Origin: Penicillus capitatus
Taxonomy: Eukaryota > Chlorophyta
DNA length: 64,000 nt
Assembly: GCA_965649825.1 (NCBI GenBank)
Contig: OZ287708.1
Span: 124,001-188,000 of the forward strand
Direction of reading: 5' to 3'
Positions 1 to 11,674 of this stretch are shown piece after piece. The notes below the pieces were generated by a model. The model searched no databases. It saw nothing but the letters and a program-made list of their open reading frames with translations, and had not been told where the DNA came from. The position numbers were made by a program, and so were the translations under genes. The stretch's first letter is position 1; each line of letters begins with the position of its first letter.

Positions 1-1655
1 TCTTTCTATCGACGACTTGATCTCTGCCTTCAATGCCAATGCAGCATTTTTCTCACCCAATGCCTTCTCTCTGCGTATCATCTTGCTGTTTCCAAGATCA
101 CTTGATAGAGCTTATCGTACTTCTGCTGACGCAGTGCCTCCTCTCGTGCCTCCCTCTTAGGCGTAGCTGTACGAGAAGGGGCGCCCTTTGACGCTGGGGC
201 TGATTTGCTTTGATAAGAACGTTCTGCCTGAGTCGCTGGACCTTCTTTGCGTTTCAGACCTGGCAGACCACCCACACTGATACTGGATCGCACGCTTTGA
301 TCTTCATCCTCTATCTGAATCGTCACGGATTAAGACACAGACAACCTAAAAATGAGAACGCACCGGTTCCTCCTCTCCTTCCGAAAGAAGGCGTTCGTAG
401 ATTTGCGTTATCGGTTCTTTTGTCGATTCTGCAGAGACTGGCGTACGACGAAGAATGAGCAGTCGCTCGTCAAGATAGAGAATCTGATCACGAATTTCAA
501 AGTCATCATCTTCCGTTTTCGTTCCGAAAGGGCCTTCGCGTTTTCTCTTGGTTAGGTTTATCTCGATCACCACGACTGTTTATTGACGATGCCTTGTTCA
601 ATTTTCACTTACCACCGTTCTGTCGGACGACAGAATCTTGGCAGCACCGATACGAGACCGAGATGCAGGAAACACTCCAAACTCCTTCATCTCGAATCTC
701 TCGACAACATCAAGGGAATCGTAGATGGTAAAAGTCGGTTTCGTGGCAAACGGTGGAAACCCCGCCTGTCCGAGATAACGAACCTCAAACATGATTATGG
801 GTCAGTGAACGACATTCACAGCCAAGCCTTACGGCGTAGTTTCCTGGCAGCAATGGACTTCTGGCAGGATTCCGAGGAATTTTGAATTGAGCCAGTTCCT
901 CAACCTTGGAGAAAACGTGAGGTGAGTGAAATCGGCGAACAGGAGTATGGCAGCGTACAATGGATTGTACACGTTCGTTTACTCCGACCATCGCTTTGTC
1001 ATCTCGCCGTTTTATCAGCTCCATTACTTCAGACAACAGTTCCTCCACTCTATTCGACTTCGCCTGCGAATCTCCTCCTGTTTACGGTCATCTCGCTGCG
1101 CAGAGAAATCCATCCATGGTATGACCTCCAAAGAAAAGCGATTGCAGGAAGCTGGCGTGGGGGATCGTGGCTTCTCTTCCCCTTGCCATCGGTCGGCCAT
1201 CCCAGAGAGGCGTCGGCGAATAGAGGTGCTGTCTGTGGGCGACGCTGGACGTCGAAGGGCCGCCTTTCTTCGAGAAAGAAGCCACCGATGACGATCGGGG
1301 CACTGGTGTCGATCTCGTCGCTGTCGTCGTCCACATCTCGAAAATCGTTTGCGATCTGTGATGGGCGACATCTATTCTTCGCGTAATGCTCCAAAATGAC
1401 TGACGAAAAGAAGCAATGTCGGAGACGAACTTCCGTTGAAAACGCGGCAGTGAAATGACACATAGAGAGGGTTCTCATATGACGGTTGCGGTGAAAGATA
1501 GGAGCGGAGCGGTCGAAGACAGGAGGACCGAGCAAAAGACTGAGAGTACTGCTCTTCAAGATTTCCCCTCGGCCGTCTGAAGATGAAAAAGACGAGACGG
1601 CGTCGCTGAGTGCTTTCTCGACGGATAGCGCCTCGATCGACGACGACGACGACAC
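1..1655 (-). CDS. PAP/fibrillin-domain protein, probably plastid lipid-associated (partial)
   Basis: Several minus-strand exons join into one protein. An N-terminal helix (about 1,040-940, ..LLSEVMELIKRR..) is followed by PGNYAV, then RYLGQAGFPPF and, after another intron, DQILYLDERLLILRR. This order (helix, G-x-W/Y-x-V strand, late YLD-x-x-L-R-I strand) is that of the PAP/fibrillin fold found in plastoglobule and thylakoid lipid-associated proteins. A 50-nt intron with GTAAGG donor joins PGNYA to VRYLG, and a 55-nt intron follows GEEEP. The tail is rich in K, R, E and A, and the gene runs off the left edge. The first exon is Ser-rich and its true start codon is not clear: the open frame begins at a GTG, so the ATG is probably further upstream. 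Family call is by motif order only. Function inferred: lipid binding in the plastid. Confidence 0.55.
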
Positions 1656-1734
1656 TCAGGAATCGACACAGGTTACACGATGACCCATTTCACATTTCAC
1701 TAAAATGTCGTGGCATTGATGATGGGTATGGCAG

Positions 1735-1980
1735 GGAGAAGAGGTTCATGGCGAGGTCGACATCTATGGTCAGTTTGTGCCTTATGTTTCATGCGAGATG
1801 CTAGATTGCGTTGAGTGTCACAGACCCATTATGGCCTCCAGGTAAGGAACCAAGATGTGTGTTGATTGTGGGGTAAGACGGGATGTGGTGATCTCCGGTA
1901 TGTTGCGATACGGAAGGTATGCAGCACATTTGTCGAGATGTATGGGATATGGTCGTTCAGCTTCAAGTCGAAGCGCCTGA
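1735..1980 (+). CDS. SGF11/ATXN7L3-type zinc finger protein (SAGA deubiquitinase module), 5' end unresolved
   Basis: Two exons (1735-1841 and 1917-1980) join across a 75-nt intron, GTAAGG to GGAAG, to give DIYGQFVPYVSCEML followed by CVECHRPIMASR, then YAAHLSRCMGYGR and SASSRSA, then TGA. This is the SGF11 finger: C-x2-C, the ASR[YF]A linker, H-x3-C, then MGxGR and an Arg/Ser tail. In the family the finger docks the Ubp8/USP22 deubiquitinase module on the nucleosome to remove ubiquitin from histone H2B. The intron falls exactly between the two halves of the zinc site. The exon carrying the start codon must lie just upstream, head to head with the fibrillin gene, but I could not place it. The match is short yet very specific. 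Confidence 0.65.
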
Positions 1981-3092
1981 GATGAAACGAAAACACTGAG
2001 CGGGGCGTTATTTGTAATCGATAGTTTCACGTATGCCGTTTGTCAGAAATATACATTCCAACAAAAGTGATCCCATGCATCGAGCTATGCCATACGAGAG
2101 TACAGCAGGAAAGAGGGGGGGTTATCGGGGATGGTCGGGTCGATCTTGTTTTCATTAAAGTAGGTCGTGAGCATGGGATGTCGTTGTTGGGGATCTTGGT
2201 CTTTTGGGCAGTGGGTGCGTCTACAAGTCATCATCGGACAGGGAGGGATCGGTGTCATGAAATTACTTATTTAAGGTGTTAGACATCCATTCAGCTAGGT
2301 TTGGATGCGTTTCAAACTAACACAAAAACACAAGCATTTACGACTTTTGGATAAACATAATGAGCCATTGTGAAACCCGTTACTTTGCATTGCAACATTC
2401 ATCACCAGCCATAGGATTCATGTCTCACTCGTGTATAAAAACCACGATTTGGTATGTCTAAGAATGTCGAACTGCGCATCTCCCGGCCATAGGAAGAGGC
2501 AGATCAAATTGAAAAGGTCCCACATACGCACGCACATAAGCAGAAGGTTGGTAAAGGAAATAGATGACTAAAACTTCCGAATTCTCTCAATCAAATCACA
2601 ATTACTGGTTATCGACTGAAGCTGTTGGATGTGTGTTTCCAGTCTCCAGTCGCGAAGAATGTGCACAGACAGACATGCAGGTTGCGAGCAAACAGACTAA
2701 GAGAATTGTGTCGCGATCATAAGGTATCCGAAAAGAATCAGGCCATGAGCAGTCATGGTGTCATGTCTCATTGTTTCTGAAAACGATTGTGATGTTGAAT
2801 GCATACACGACCCAACAAAAATCCTGTCGTTTTGATCCAGTCCATACTACTGTTACAGAGACGTCTCAATAAAACACTCGTATGCCTGCATCGCAAGGCT
2901 TGGAAAACAATAATGCCCTGCATATAACATTTCCAAGGTCAGCAGGATCAAAGCAGCAAAAACGAAGTCTTTCCATGTGAACCGGCTATAACCATCTGAA
3001 AACCATTTTATCCAATCCGTGTCATTATTGTCGTTGCGAACCAGGAATGGATAGGATGGCCACAGACAGGAAGAACACTGATTGTGTGTGTC
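1981..3092. other. Intergenic, no gene seen
   Basis: A 1.1 kb stretch between the SGF11-like stop codon and the stop codon of the membrane-protein gene. The only open frames are short (80 aa or less) and lack domain-like composition. It probably holds the two 3' ends. No RNA gene or repeat was recognised. Confidence 0.5.
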
Positions 3093-4091
3093 CTATTTTC
3101 CAGAGTAGGACTTGTGGCTCTTGTACTTGACGGTCTCCGACATGAAGCTGGACAGGATGAGACAGAAAACCAGCGTCAGGGCTGTTCTGGATGACAAGAC
3201 ACCTTGTGCGGGACATGTCGCTGTCAGTGCATTGTTTCCTTCTTCGTCGTGATGATGAGAATGATGCTCAGATGGCAGATACCCATCCAACAGGACTAGA
3301 CTAAGTGAAATTGATTGCGAGAGAAAACGGAAAAGATACTTCTCTGTATAACTCGTCAGCATAATACCAAGTGCCGCCGTGTGTGTCAGGAGAGAACTCG
3401 ATAAGGTAAAGGATGACGGGGCAAGAATTCCAGAGGTCATAAGCAGACACACATGCAGCACGGCATTTACAGAGGAGAGGACGATCGAGGAAGGCAGGGT
3501 TCTCTTCACGGCACATCGGTTAGCACACACAGCCAGAAGTAAACCAAGAAACGTCCAGAACTCGATGCCAGATGGAATCTCGGGTATCCAGTTAAAAACT
3601 ACACGGGAGACAGCTGCCAATAGAAAAGAGACATAGGTTATGTTTGGCGAATCGAAGAGCGCCTTCTCCAAACGATGCAGCCACCGGGACAGCATGTTTC
3701 TGGTATTGGAATGCGCGGGTGCAGCATTATCTGCTCTTGAACGTTCTTGTTGTTCTTCGATAAGCGTCGTCACTGGTGCAGGACGACTCGTTCCCCCTAA
3801 CGGTGTTCGGAATTCAACGTTTGAGTGAACCTCGTGGTCCGCGCCGGTTCCAGCGAAGAGTTGGTCGTTACACAATATACTGCGCGCTGCTTCGGGAGGC
3901 CCCAGCAACCCGTTCTTTAGCGCGCCCACCAGAGCCGACACGCCAACAGCTTCGCACACCTCGTCGGGGAATAGAAGAGTAGAGACATCAGCCAGACGCG
4001 CTTCAAGTAATTGCGTGTCTTGTACTGTTGTTTCACCTCCGAGAGGATTTTCCAGCCAGCTTGGTAAATCGGCCAACGCAGAGGCGGCCAT
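3093..4091 (-). CDS. Hypothetical multipass membrane protein
   Basis: A single uninterrupted 332-codon frame, unusual here because neighbouring genes are rich in introns. The ATG at 4091 has a good context (GTC ATG GCC GCC). Residues 1-130 are soluble, with an E/Q/R-rich stretch. From about residue 145 onward there are five or six hydrophobic segments (for example near NITYVSFLLAAVSRVVF, FWTFLGLLLAVCA, AVLHVCLLMTSGIL and TALTLVFCLILSSFM). A His cluster (HHSHHHDEEG) lies between the last two, which could bind metal, but this is only suggestive. The protein ends in a short basic tail. I do not recognise a family. It is transcribed away from the NLR-like gene, with 130 bp between the two start codons. 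Confidence 0.65.
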   Translation of the reverse strand: MAASALADLPSWLENPLGGETTVQDTQLLEARLADVSTLLFPDEVCEAVGVSALVGALKNGLLGPPEAARSILCNDQLFAGTGADHEVHSNVEFRTPLGGTSRPAPVTTLIEEQQERSRADNAAPAHSNTRNMLSRWLHRLEKALFDSPNITYVSFLLAAVSRVVFNWIPEIPSGIEFWTFLGLLLAVCANRCAVKRTLPSSIVLSSVNAVLHVCLLMTSGILAPSSFTLSSSLLTHTAALGIMLTSYTEKYLFRFLSQSISLSLVLLDGYLPSEHHSHHHDEEGNNALTATCPAQGVLSSRTALTLVFCLILSSFMSETVKYKSHKSYSGK

Positions 4092-4221
4092 GACAACGTC
4101 GTATATGTTGTTGTGTCACAAACTTCGACGCGGACTCGGACATGTCTGCATCAAATCGATTGAAATCCATACGACGTGATGCGACGTTTGAAGAGACAAC
4201 GACGACCACGAGTTATACGCA

Positions 4222-7200
4222 ATGGGATGCCTCGAATCAAAAATCCAGGCTGTACAGGCGGGAGAAAACTATGAGGAGTCCGTACAACGACCATTAATAC
4301 AATGGACGGGTGCCGAGGTCGAAACCCTATTGCGACAACATCCCGTGCTGGAATCGTACGCGTCGACGGTTCTCAAAGTAATTTTGAACACTGTGAAATA
4401 TGCTTGCATCACTCCGAATCGTCTTCCAGGGAACAGTGGGCGCCGTGTTTGCTCAGATCACAGACGACGTGCTGAAACAAGCAGGTCGAAGGGTTCTTGT
4501 CGGGCTCTCTGATAAAGAAGGCGTCCCTGTGTCGGTGTAGGCGTTGACAATGGGCTGCATCGAATGCAGATTCTGCATCTGCGAGATGAACAGCTGCAAA
4601 TGGAAAGCCCATCGACATCTCCTCTGTCACCTCCTCCTCTTCAGCATTCCTTGTTTCTCGATTGCGAGGAGGGGAGATGGATTTGATCATCCGTTATGTG
4701 TAGGACGGACCGTGAACTGAGCCTGTCTCCGATCCGGACTCAGAACTCCTCGAACAGTCATTCGACGCAGTTGAAAGACAGAGGCTTCGAATCCGGTTCC
4801 CTGTCTGGCAAGAAGAAAGCAGATGTGGCAGATGTCGAAGGAGGGAAGTACATGGCCATGATGAAAATCCTGCCCAGTGGCAATCTCATTCGGTGAAGCT
4901 TCTCTCTCCGACGTCCCCTCTCGCACACATCATCTTATCTCCTCATCTGCAGCGTGGTGGGAGAAACGTTGCCTCTCGAGGCCAATGGGATCGCCAGTCG
5001 CGTCGTACAGCTCCATGAACTCCACAGCAAGGCGCTGTACAACACGGATAACTGTCGTCGATTTGTCAAGCGCTGTTGCCAGATGCAGAACCTCTTCGCG
5101 ACGAAGAAGCTGCAGCAGACTGTTCATAATGATGCTGTCATCCGCCTGATCGAAGAGATTCTAGATGACGCTCTCGAATTTTTCTCCCTTTTCTCGCAAC
5201 GGTGCTCAATCGTGGACGGAAAGCAGGAATCCTGAGTGTCTGTTTCGGCAGGGGATGGCTTGAACGGGTCCTCCACAGGCCCCGTGATAAGCAGGAGTTT
5301 CAAGAACTCGATCGGCGATTGATCGCTGCGTGTCTGAACGACAAGCACCTCACGATCTCCGATGTTTCGGCAACTAACCTGCAGCAGACTCCGGTACGCG
5401 GCTGCCGTCTGCGGTACATATTAAGCAGCGTATCACGATCAGATGTACACCAACGATACGAGGCGGCTGAGAAACGCCTTGTTCGACGTGGGCGGCATTG
5501 AAGCCTTGAGACAAGGCCGCGCTGCCGTCGAAGAATTGTCGGAGTACTTTCCGGAGGCGAAGCGATCTCAGCTGGACGACAGTATGCAAGGCGAAGTGGA
5601 GCACTACGCTATGCTCATCGACACGTGCAGTGCACACACTGTCATTCGGCACCCGGAATTGCAGGTACAACCGCCAAGACGCGCGTCGCTGACGTCTTAT
5701 ACAAAGGCATTCTGGAAACGACACTTTTCTCACAAGGATAGAATCACATGGGACGAATTTTGGCAGTGCTTTCCGCAGATTCTTAAAAAGTAGGCGTCTT
5801 TTTTGACGATCCCTTCCGATCTGATCTATTTGATCCAGTGAAGAGTGTCCCGTGCTTTGTGAACACATGAAGCGTTCACAGAATCGCGAGATCATACAGA
5901 TGTACATGACGAGGGCATTGCCTCAATTGCTATCCGCGACGGAGGTCGATTTCCTCTTTGAACCGCATCTGACGGTCGAGCAGACACTCCAGAAGCTCCT
6001 GTCCGTTTCATCTCAGCTCCGCGAACTGCCTTCAGCATCTGGAGATTTGAGCATCTCCTTAGGCGAAGGACCCATCAAGGACGGCATCGCTTGGAACTTT
6101 CCTCCGCCGGTATTGCAGAGGAAAACATGAGCACTGTTAGATATTCCCTCAAAGGTTGCGAATGCCATGGTGAGAGAAGAGCTGCTTGTCCAAGTGCTGT
6201 TCGGGGCACAAGATCAAGGCACAAAGATCATGCAGTTAACAGGCACCGCTGGATGCGGCAAATGCGTCTTCGCCAATCAGCTTGCGAGGTGTCTGCTTTC
6301 GTTCGGTCAATGGACAGAAGCTTATTGGATCGATCTCACCGGCATCTGTTCTCACACAGCAGCAGGTTTGGGCACATTGGCAATCACGTGATTCAGGAAA
6401 CGGGTGGTCAGGTTATCATATCATGAGTGAAATGGGCGTCGTGTACGAGGCGGCAGATCTAAAATTTGTTCAAGGCTTCCTGCAACGTCGACAGGGATCA
6501 CTCGGCATCGTCGTCACCGGAATCGATGCCCTTGTGTGCAGCCGCGATGACGAATCTCGACTATTAGATTCATTGGAAAACCTGACCAATGCTGGTGAAC
6601 ACGTGCAGATCGTTATGCTATCACATACGAAGTTAAGGGAAACGCGGGCGTGCATGGTTCATTATGAATTGCCCCCTTTTTCATTGGCTCTGTGCAGCAA
6701 TTGGATGCAGACGCAACTCGGCAGGGCTGCTCCAGAGAAAGAGGAGATAGAACAGTTGATCATCGAGATATCGCACCCTCTGTGCCTCGGAATGATTTCT
6801 AGTCTGGTCCGTATGGGAGCCATCAGTTTGAAAGAGATTTCTGAAGCCATTGAGAACAAGGCACTATCGCACTTAGCAGATAAAGTCACGTCAGACACGT
6901 TTTCGGCTCTGAAAGCAAAGGAACGCAGGTTCTGAGAATCGGCTATCAGTTTTTCGAGATCCAGATCCTGCAGGTGTTTGCTTGCATGTGTTCTTGCTCT
7001 CGAAGAGGAGTTGCTGCAACTGGCTTGCATGCTTTCGCTTTTCCAAGGGCCATTCAGAACAGAATTTGCCGTGGCTCTTGTTCAGAATACCGACATCGGC
7101 GCTGCGGCAGTTCAGGGCAAGCTGAGAGAACTGCGGAATCGAGGAATTCTCGCTCACAACGAGAATTCAGCAGTTCACAAATTTCATCCGCTCATCCGAA

Positions 7201-9543
7201 CCACTTGTCAGTGTCTGTCGACACATCTAGGTGACTGCTCTCACGATCAAATTGCACAAGAAGAGCTGTTGTCGAAGGTATGAGTCTTGATCAGTCGACC
7301 AAGAGTTTTTTCGACGCCGTTTACAATAAATGCGTCTGGAAAGCAGAACAGATGATAGCGCATGCAACATTTGTCACAGCTGCTTTGCATACTTTGCACC
7401 GAGATCAAGTCCATGTCTACCGATTCATGCAGATGGCGAGTTCAGAGGGTGCAGAAGAATCTCTCGGGACTGTTGAGAAATTTCTGTGGGAAGCCCTTCC
7501 TTCATTGTCCTTCCGACTCAATGCTTCGGCACTCGAAAGTGTGTCTGTCGATCGATTGGTGATATGACCAGACTCTGTCCTGCTTCCAGAATTCTATGAA
7601 GCCTGTCTAAGCATTGCCGAAAAGCTCGGCAATTCGCGATTCAAGATCCGGTGCTTGATTCAAACAGGAGAGATGTTGCGGAATGTGGAACGACTGCAAG
7701 AATCCGAAAATGCGCTTCGAGATGCCTTAGCTCTTTGCTTCTCGCATCTCGAAGATCAGTCGCTGGAAGCAGCGAGATGCTACGAAGGCAAGAGGGCAGA
7801 TCATAAACAACAACACTCATGTCCAGTTGGCTGAAGGTATTGGACTGAGCTGTCTTAAGTTGAAGAAGGTCACGGACTCGATCGATTGCTACGAAAAGGC
7901 AGTTGAGCTATACAAAAGCGTGAAGGGGCAGAGATCTGTGGAGACGGCACAATGCAGTCTGGCACTGGGAAAAGCTCTTGGCATGGGCAAACGTCATGCT
8001 GATGCCTACGAGCACTGTATTGCGGCGTTTGGCATACTTAAAGACACCTACGGCCCAGAACATGTGCTCGTTGCACGGGCGTATGCAGACAGCGGCGCTC
8101 AGCTGAAGCATATGAAGAGGGAACGAGATGCCGAGGCTGCATACAGGCATGCCCGTTTCGACGTGGGAACATTCTTGTATGTTCGGCCTAGGAACGCAAT
8201 GGAGGTGCTGGAGAAGATTTTGGGGCCGTCACATCCAGAGGTCGCTAGTGTGATCGTCGAATTTTCGACAGTGCTACGGGCGATGAAGAAACTGAATACA
8301 GCAGAGTCTTTGCTGCTCACCGCTTTACAAATCAGGGAATCGAATTTTGGCCCCTTTCATCCAGAAACAGCGTCGTGCGTCCAGCTTTTGTCTGCACTCT
8401 ACAAAGTACATGCTTTCGGCCGTTCTGATCTTGTCGACCGCTGTGCTTCGTGACAGGCAATGCTTCGATTTGATGAGGCTGCCAATTTTGCTTCCCGTGA
8501 TGTTGAGTTGCGTAAGCGCATGTTTGGTCCAGCCGACGGCGAGATCACGGCGGCATTGATGTCGCTGGTCCTCATTCTGATCGAGAAAGGAGAGTAAGCA
8601 GTGACACTTTTTCGTGCGGGATGACAATGTACAGCTCAGTTACTCAGGCGCCTACAGTCATTGCAAACGAGCATTGAGTATACGAGAGAAGCAGTTCGGC
8701 AGCTGCGATATAAGAGTCGCCCAAACATGTAACATCATGGGAATCATACAGAGACAGCTGGGACGATATGAAGAGGCAAAAGCGATGGTCGAGCGTAGCT
8801 TGAGCATTAAAGAATCCAAGTTTGGCGACCGCCCGCATCCCGAGATCGCGGGTTCTTTAAATGGTCTAGCCGAAATCGAGAAAGAGCTCGAACAGTAAAC
8901 GCAATGGCGGATACTGAGCAACAGCCTGCTTTGGCCCTGCAGGTTGGCTTCGGCCGAGAAGAACAGCAGAAAGAGTGTCGAGATTCGAAAAAAAGCACTT
9001 GGCGAAAATCACCTCTCGACAAGCCTCTCCTTGCAGACCCTGGCGTCCATACTAATGGAAACAGAGAGCTACGAAGAAGCTGAAGACTACATTCGCCAAA
9101 GCATTCGTATTAGGTATGTCCTCTTACATCCTAATTTCATATCGCTTCTCTTTTCCTGCGACAGAGAAAAGCATTTCGGAGAAGACAGCTTTCAGTGCAT
9201 GCAAGCATATGATATCCTGGCGGGCATCTTGTGTAAGAAAGGGCGTTTGGATGAGGCAGAGGAGAAAGCCCACACGTCCATCGACACAAAGATCAAGATC
9301 TTGGGACACAACCATCCAGAAGTTGGGCGTTCACTCGTTGGTATGTCTTTACAAGATTTGTCTGCGACAAAACGTCGAGGGCTTTGCTTTTAGTCCTTGG
9401 TGGCATTCTCATGGCTCGTTCAAACATTGCAGCTGCAAGACAAAAGATTCAACGAGCTTTGAGCATTTTTACATGTTCGTTTGGGGAGGATCATCCAAGT
9501 ATCAAGAAAACTGAACAGATTCTCGAAGGAAAGAACTTGTGAG
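4222..9543 (+). CDS. NLR-like STAND protein: myristoylation motif, MLKL/HeLo-like bundle, P-loop NTPase, winged helix, TPR array
   Basis: Multi-exon gene whose joins can be followed from ATG 4222 to TGA 9543. It starts MGCLESK, a classic N-myristoylation plus palmitoylation start. After a Pro/Ser linker comes an all-helical region (about 4,960-5,400, with YNTDNCRRFVKRC and later FQELDRRL) laid out like the MLKL/HeLo four-helix bundle. The P-loop lies at about 6,240 (LTGTAGCGKC), Walker B-like IVVTGIDAL at about 6,515, and the winged helix (ACMLSLFQGPF .. FHPLIRT) at about 7,020-7,210. From 7,590 to the end run about ten kinesin-light-chain-type TPRs. Introns are 45-64 nt; two that remove in-frame TGAs are 4653-4703 and 6110-6154. 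The residue after the Walker A Lys is Cys (TGC, 6263-6265) instead of Thr/Ser. One frame change near 7,760-7,800 and one near 7,270 could not be matched to a clean intron. By family logic this is a membrane-targeted signal or cell-death switch; that role is inference. Confidence 0.72.
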
Positions 9544-11674
9544 TCAGTGTCATTATCGCTTTTCTAAAAGAGATAGTATGGGAAAACAGAACTGCAACTG
9601 TACGATCATCAAACGACATTTGATATCAAGCCTTCTTCGCTAAAGAATACAGAAAACGAAACGACGACGCGATCCAGGTAGAAACGCGTTAGCGGTACAA
9701 ACACTGTTGTCTGCTTTGCTTTTAGATCCATTAGAGGCCGAAAGACGCAAGAAAACGCGACCGTGCCCCCGCGAAACTGCGATACCGGAGAGTTGATTTT
9801 TCTGTTTACATTTTTCACACACGGTGGCTTCTGTCTTCCAAACCAGACTGTTTTGCTCCTTGTTTAACGAAAAAGTGTCCTGCAATGCTGTCCGGCTTCC
9901 GAAGTGTTCCGCTAAATCCGCAGATTGTATTCAAATAAAAAGCATCGCTATAGATCGTTGTGCCGAGTGGCATGGAAAGGAGAACGTCGAAAGTGAACGA
10001 CGATCTTGAAGCCCCAATCACCGCTCACATTGACGCTCAGCGATACTCTAAATGCGAAAGACGACCGTTCGCGGGTTCTCGTTCGTGACCAGCAAGCCGC
10101 ATTTATCGTCTGCGAATGTAGAATGCATGCGACCTTCTCGATCCCCTTCCCATAGCAAAACCGAAAGAGATCTAAGGATGAAGAAGATTGCGAAGATATT
10201 AATGTTCTTCGATTGGGGCCTAACTCGTCACAATTAAATCCACTAGACACAACTAAGCAAGATGAAGAAAACATTCAGGTGACAAATAGTAGCTCAATTC
10301 CAAAACCCATTGGATGTGCCGCGGGAGTGGTGATGAAGAAACATTGGCTTTCGATCCTTAAGGGCAGTATGACATTTGAGAATAGAATTCCAACGTCTTG
10401 ATTTTCTGGATGATTTACCGCTAGGAGGGAAAACGAGTTGTGATAGCTAACTGATTTCTAAAAGGTTCCTCCGAAGCATTGACTGAACTTGTTTTCACTG
10501 AATCGAACTTTAGTACTCGGCGATTAAAGTCCATTGGCTCTGAGTCGAAGAAAGTAAGCGGGTGATTTTGCCAGAAAACGTAGAAACAAGTACCACACAG
10601 AAGCTATGCACCATTTCAGAGGATTCGGACGCTTGGTGATTGGTACCTAATGGCACTCTGTATGATTCTTATGCTCAACGAGTAAAGCACATTGGCATTT
10701 GTTTAGCGAAATTCACTAAAAGGGTGTATGTTTACCTCTTTGAGGGGTTTTGGGGATGGACGAATATGTTTCGAGTTATAAGCTTGTTTGCATGCCAGTA
10801 AGGCGTCATGTAGCTATCTAGGTATCTAAACAGACCTGAATTTTTTACGCCTGCAATTGTAAGTATTAACGTTGCAAACGAACGTCATTCGTACCCATGT
10901 AACAATGGTTCTTGCCTTCCTTTGCTGCACACAATCTGAAGGAAATTGACAGCGAGCATCTAAAGTAATTTGCTTCATAAACTCTGTCTCCAGATGTGTA
11001 CGATTATACTCGATCGCGACTTTCTCGCTAGAAGTTTGTTCTCGTGATTTCAGGATTACCAACCTTGAATCCTGCGTCTTCTTCTCAACGCTATTCTGCC
11101 TCGTTCCGTGTAGTGGATGGAGGACCCAAAAAAGAAGATGGTCTTTCTGAATGCTTGAATTCACCGACGGAATGCAGATTTCGAGATCGCTGTTCTGCTT
11201 TCAATTCCACAGGACGCAGAACATATTCGACAGAATCCGTTGTCCAACGTATACACAGGTTCCACTTGACCGTATACAACCTGATAAACCGTATAGCGTG
11301 TCGAACGTTGCCTGTTTCGCTTTTCCAAAGACTGAAGCTCAAATACCGCAACTTCAAATTTTCCTGCTGGTAAATCTTCAGACCGTTATCGGCCCGTACA
11401 CTCAAAACACGCTTCGTCGTATTCGTGTTATCGCCCTGTTCAATACGCGAATGTGTCGAGAGACTTGATGCACGACAATTTTAACGTAGATCTGATGTTG
11501 GTGACGCGCTTGCTCCGTACTGTTTCCGCACCAGACGCATTCTTTGTTCCATTTCGAATGCGTGTCATTTCTTTCGCTTTCGTTTAAGGTTCTCGGGTAT
11601 TCGTTATTCGTGTACGTGGCAAGACGCACTGTTCCCGACAACCATCGCTTTCGGTCAAGTCAAATTTGTTCTGT
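9544..11674. other. Intergenic 2.1 kb, no gene recognised
   Basis: Lies between the NLR-like gene and the receptor kinase. Open frames of up to 112 aa exist on both strands, but they overlap one another and show no domain or splice pattern. The region is more A/T-rich than the genes on either side. It probably holds the 3' end of the NLR-like gene and the promoter of the receptor gene. Confidence 0.5.

Noticed and set aside
4684-4686. In-frame TGA in the NLR-like gene, with another at 6128-6130, hinting at stop-codon recoding
   Set aside because: Both are removed by introns whose lengths are multiples of three (4653-4703, 51 nt, GTTTCT..TAG; 6110-6154, 45 nt, GTATTG..AAAG). Other genes here use TGA as a normal stop.
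7760-7800. Calling the NLR-like gene a pseudogene because of a one-base frame change
   Set aside because: All other joins work across more than 5 kb and TPR motifs continue on both sides. An unplaced tiny intron or a single-base assembly error is more likely than decay.
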